A stretch of 8,085 nt of DNA from Treponema sp. (GTDB lineage: Bacteria; Spirochaetota; Spirochaetia; Treponematales; Breznakiellaceae), in NCBI GenBank assembly GCA_031273835.1, contig JAISRD010000152.1, positions 1-8,085 on the forward strand, in the 5' to 3' direction. The translations under genes and the position numbers were made by a program. Below, one piece after another: positions 6,568-8,085 of the stretch; the first letter of the stretch is position 1; each line of letters begins with the position of its first letter. A model generated the notes under the pieces. The model ran no database searches, was not told the DNA's origin, and was given only the letters and a program-made list of their open reading frames with translations.

Positions 6568-8085
6568 TCAATATTGAACACGCCAACTGAGGGTATAGGC
6601 CCACTTTTCGGGAAAATCCTCCGAGGCGATCTTAACACTGAACCTGCTGGTCTTTTTGGTACCGGAGAACCACCTGCCCTGGATATAGGCCGAAAGGGAC
6701 CCGTCCCAGACCGCCTCCTTCCCTTCCGCAAGGGTATAGCCCGCCCCGGCTTTGCAGTGGATATTGCCCAATTTTTGGGAAACCCCGGGGACCCGCAGGG
6801 TCCAGTTGAGAGTCTCCTGGAGCCTTAAGGATTCAAAACGGTAAGTTTCGGGGATTTGAAGGGATAGATCCGGTGAAGTTCCGGCGTTCCAGGAACCCGA
6901 GAGTTTTGCCTCGCTTACACTACCCAGGGGGCCGAATTTTAGGCCCAGACCCGCGCCGGCGCTGTCCAACACTTCCGCCGGATCACGGCTGTCCCGCTTC
7001 AAATCGGCAAAAACCCTGGTAAGGCCGAAGGGAGAGGACGGAGCGGGCGGCCGGTAATAAAAGCCCAGTTCCCCCCGGTTAAAGTGTTCCCCCTCTTCCC
7101 CGGAGCCCCGGAAAAGGGCGCTGAACCTTAAAAGGCTTGATCTCCTTCCCCGCTTTTCCACTTTGGCGGCGGTCCTGAACCCCGCTCCGGGGGAAGCGCC
7201 GTCGGACCCCACATAGCGGCTTCCCGCGCCGTCCACCGCCAGGGAAAGCCGCCAGGGCCTGTCTCCCAGCCTGACGCCCAGGTTCCCGTAAAAATCCCTG
7301 CCGTAGGCAAAGGTTTCCGAATAGGCGCCGTCGGCGGCAAAAGCGGCAAAGGGGGTATTGAAGAGCAGGCTGCCCCCCAGGAGCCTAAAGTCCCGTTCGG
7401 GCAGGGCCGGGGACATACTGAACCAGGTCGAGGAAGACCGGGGCGGCAGGGTCAACTCCGTATAAAAACCTTCAAGACGGATCAGGCCCTTGGCCCGGCG
7501 GGAACCGGAAGCCGGGGAACCGCCGGAAGCGGCGGAATTATCGCCCCCTCCGCGGGGATTCCGGTCAAAGGCCAGATCCGCCCCGGCGGTCAACGCGGGG
7601 CTGCCTGTTTCCTGCAGAGCCAAAGCCGTAAAACCCCGCAGGGCCGTACCGTTTTCCGTTCCCAGGGGAATAGAGGGAGTTCCCAGATAAAAATAGCTCA
7701 GGGGCCTTCCCGTGGAGGAAGGTTTTGTTTTCAGGTCCGCGCTGGAGGGAGCATGGGCCTCCGCATAGGGGGCCCCCCGAATCCAGGGATTACGTATTCT
7801 GGCGGCAAGGCCGTATATTTCGCTCACGCCGTATAAAAAACGGGATTCCGTGGAATGGTGGTATATTCCCCCGGATACCGCCGTAAGGGCGGGCGGTTTT
7901 GTTTCGCTTACAAAACTATCCCCCAAAAGTTCCCAGGACGAGGCGGGCCGCCGGTCCGTAAGCTGCACCCGGAACAATAAGCCCGGCTTGGGCATGGTCA
8001 GCCTTATTTGAAAGCGGTCGACGAGGTTCCCCGTACTCACCCAGGACCCGGACCAAAGCAGTTCCGGCCGGAGAAACGCCGTTGT
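6568..8085 (-). CDS. Probable outer-membrane beta-barrel protein, C-terminal part (5' end outside window)
   Basis: The frame is open from the window edge (codon boundary at 8085) to TGA at 6570-6568, giving 505 residues. A GTG at 8040 exists, but the preceding 15 codons (including FLRPELLWSGSW) look equally coding, so the true start is beyond the window. I do not recognise a named family. The protein has many amphipathic strands of alternating character, for example GELGFYYRPP, LTRVFADLKRD, GAGLGLKFGPLG, SEAKLSGSWNAG, LQETLNWTLRVPG, CKAGAGYTLAEG and SLSAYIQGRWF. It ends in AYTLSWRVQY, a terminal aromatic strand of the kind read by the BAM machinery. A Gly/Ser/Pro-rich stretch near 7490-7565 looks like a surface loop. 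It is rich in Arg, Gly, Ser and aromatic residues and has no long hydrophobic helix. It precedes livK in the same direction by 94 bases. Role unknown: porin, adhesin or other surface protein are all possible. Confidence 0.7.
   Translation of the reverse strand, partial: TTAFLRPELLWSGSWVSTGNLVDRFQIRLTMPKPGLLFRVQLTDRRPASSWELLGDSFVSETKPPALTAVSGGIYHHSTESRFLYGVSEIYGLAARIRNPWIRGAPYAEAHAPSSADLKTKPSSTGRPLSYFYLGTPSIPLGTENGTALRGFTALALQETGSPALTAGADLAFDRNPRGGGDNSAASGGSPASGSRRAKGLIRLEGFYTELTLPPRSSSTWFSMSPALPERDFRLLGGSLLFNTPFAAFAADGAYSETFAYGRDFYGNLGVRLGDRPWRLSLAVDGAGSRYVGSDGASPGAGFRTAAKVEKRGRRSSLLRFSALFRGSGEEGEHFNRGELGFYYRPPAPSSPFGLTRVFADLKRDSRDPAEVLDSAGAGLGLKFGPLGSVSEAKLSGSWNAGTSPDLSLQIPETYRFESLRLQETLNWTLRVPGVSQKLGNIHCKAGAGYTLAEGKEAVWDGSLSAYIQGRWFSGTKKTSRFSVKIASEDFPEKWAYTLSWRVQY

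Noticed and set aside
6568..8040. Complete barrel gene starting at GTG 8040
   Set aside because: The frame stays open to 8085 with strand-like sequence and there is no signal peptide after 8040, so the start lies outside the window.

Overview
The window looks like chromosomal DNA from a GC-rich diderm bacterium. A Treponema-like spirochaete is my best guess, from the style of the UvrD/PcrA C-terminus, the lipoprotein form of the solute-binding protein and the beta-barrel gene. This assignment is inference, not proof. Genes are tightly packed, no gene-free stretch exceeds about 170 bases, and I see no rRNA, tRNA, CRISPR array, insertion sequence or phage gene.

Layout: (1) Bases 1-764 (+) hold the last 253 codons of a UvrD/PcrA-type superfamily 1 DNA helicase whose N-terminal part lies before the window. 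(2) Six bases later, 771-1598 (+) encodes a 275-residue protein that resembles the two ends of a class III (glutamate-1-semialdehyde-type) aminotransferase. It has lost most of the PLP-binding core and shows no recognisable Schiff-base lysine motif. (3) Ten bases on, the strand switches. A complete branched-chain-amino-acid-type ABC importer runs leftward: livK (6473-5295), livH (5123-4224), livM (4215-3127), livG (3130-2360) and livF (2349-1609). (4) Upstream of livK, 8085-6568 (-) holds the C-terminal 505 residues of a probable outer-membrane beta-barrel protein, open to the window edge.

The importer works as a unit. The LivK lipoprotein captures the ligand in the periplasm, LivH and LivM form the membrane channel, and LivG and LivF hydrolyse ATP in the cytoplasm. 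livH to livF are joined by 8-10 base gaps or a 4-base overlap, so they are almost certainly one operon. A very good sigma-70 promoter (TTGACA, 17-base spacer, GATAAT) sits 30 bases before livK, and a possible terminator of the barrel gene is interleaved with it. Between livK and livH is a 171-base gap with a strong 14-base-arm hairpin. This would suit differential expression of the binding protein over the membrane parts.

Most of the window is ordinary. The parts most worth a second look are the aminotransferase-derived protein tied to the helicase gene, the palindromic element between livK and livH, the interleaved terminator and promoter before livK, and the unassigned barrel protein next to the importer.
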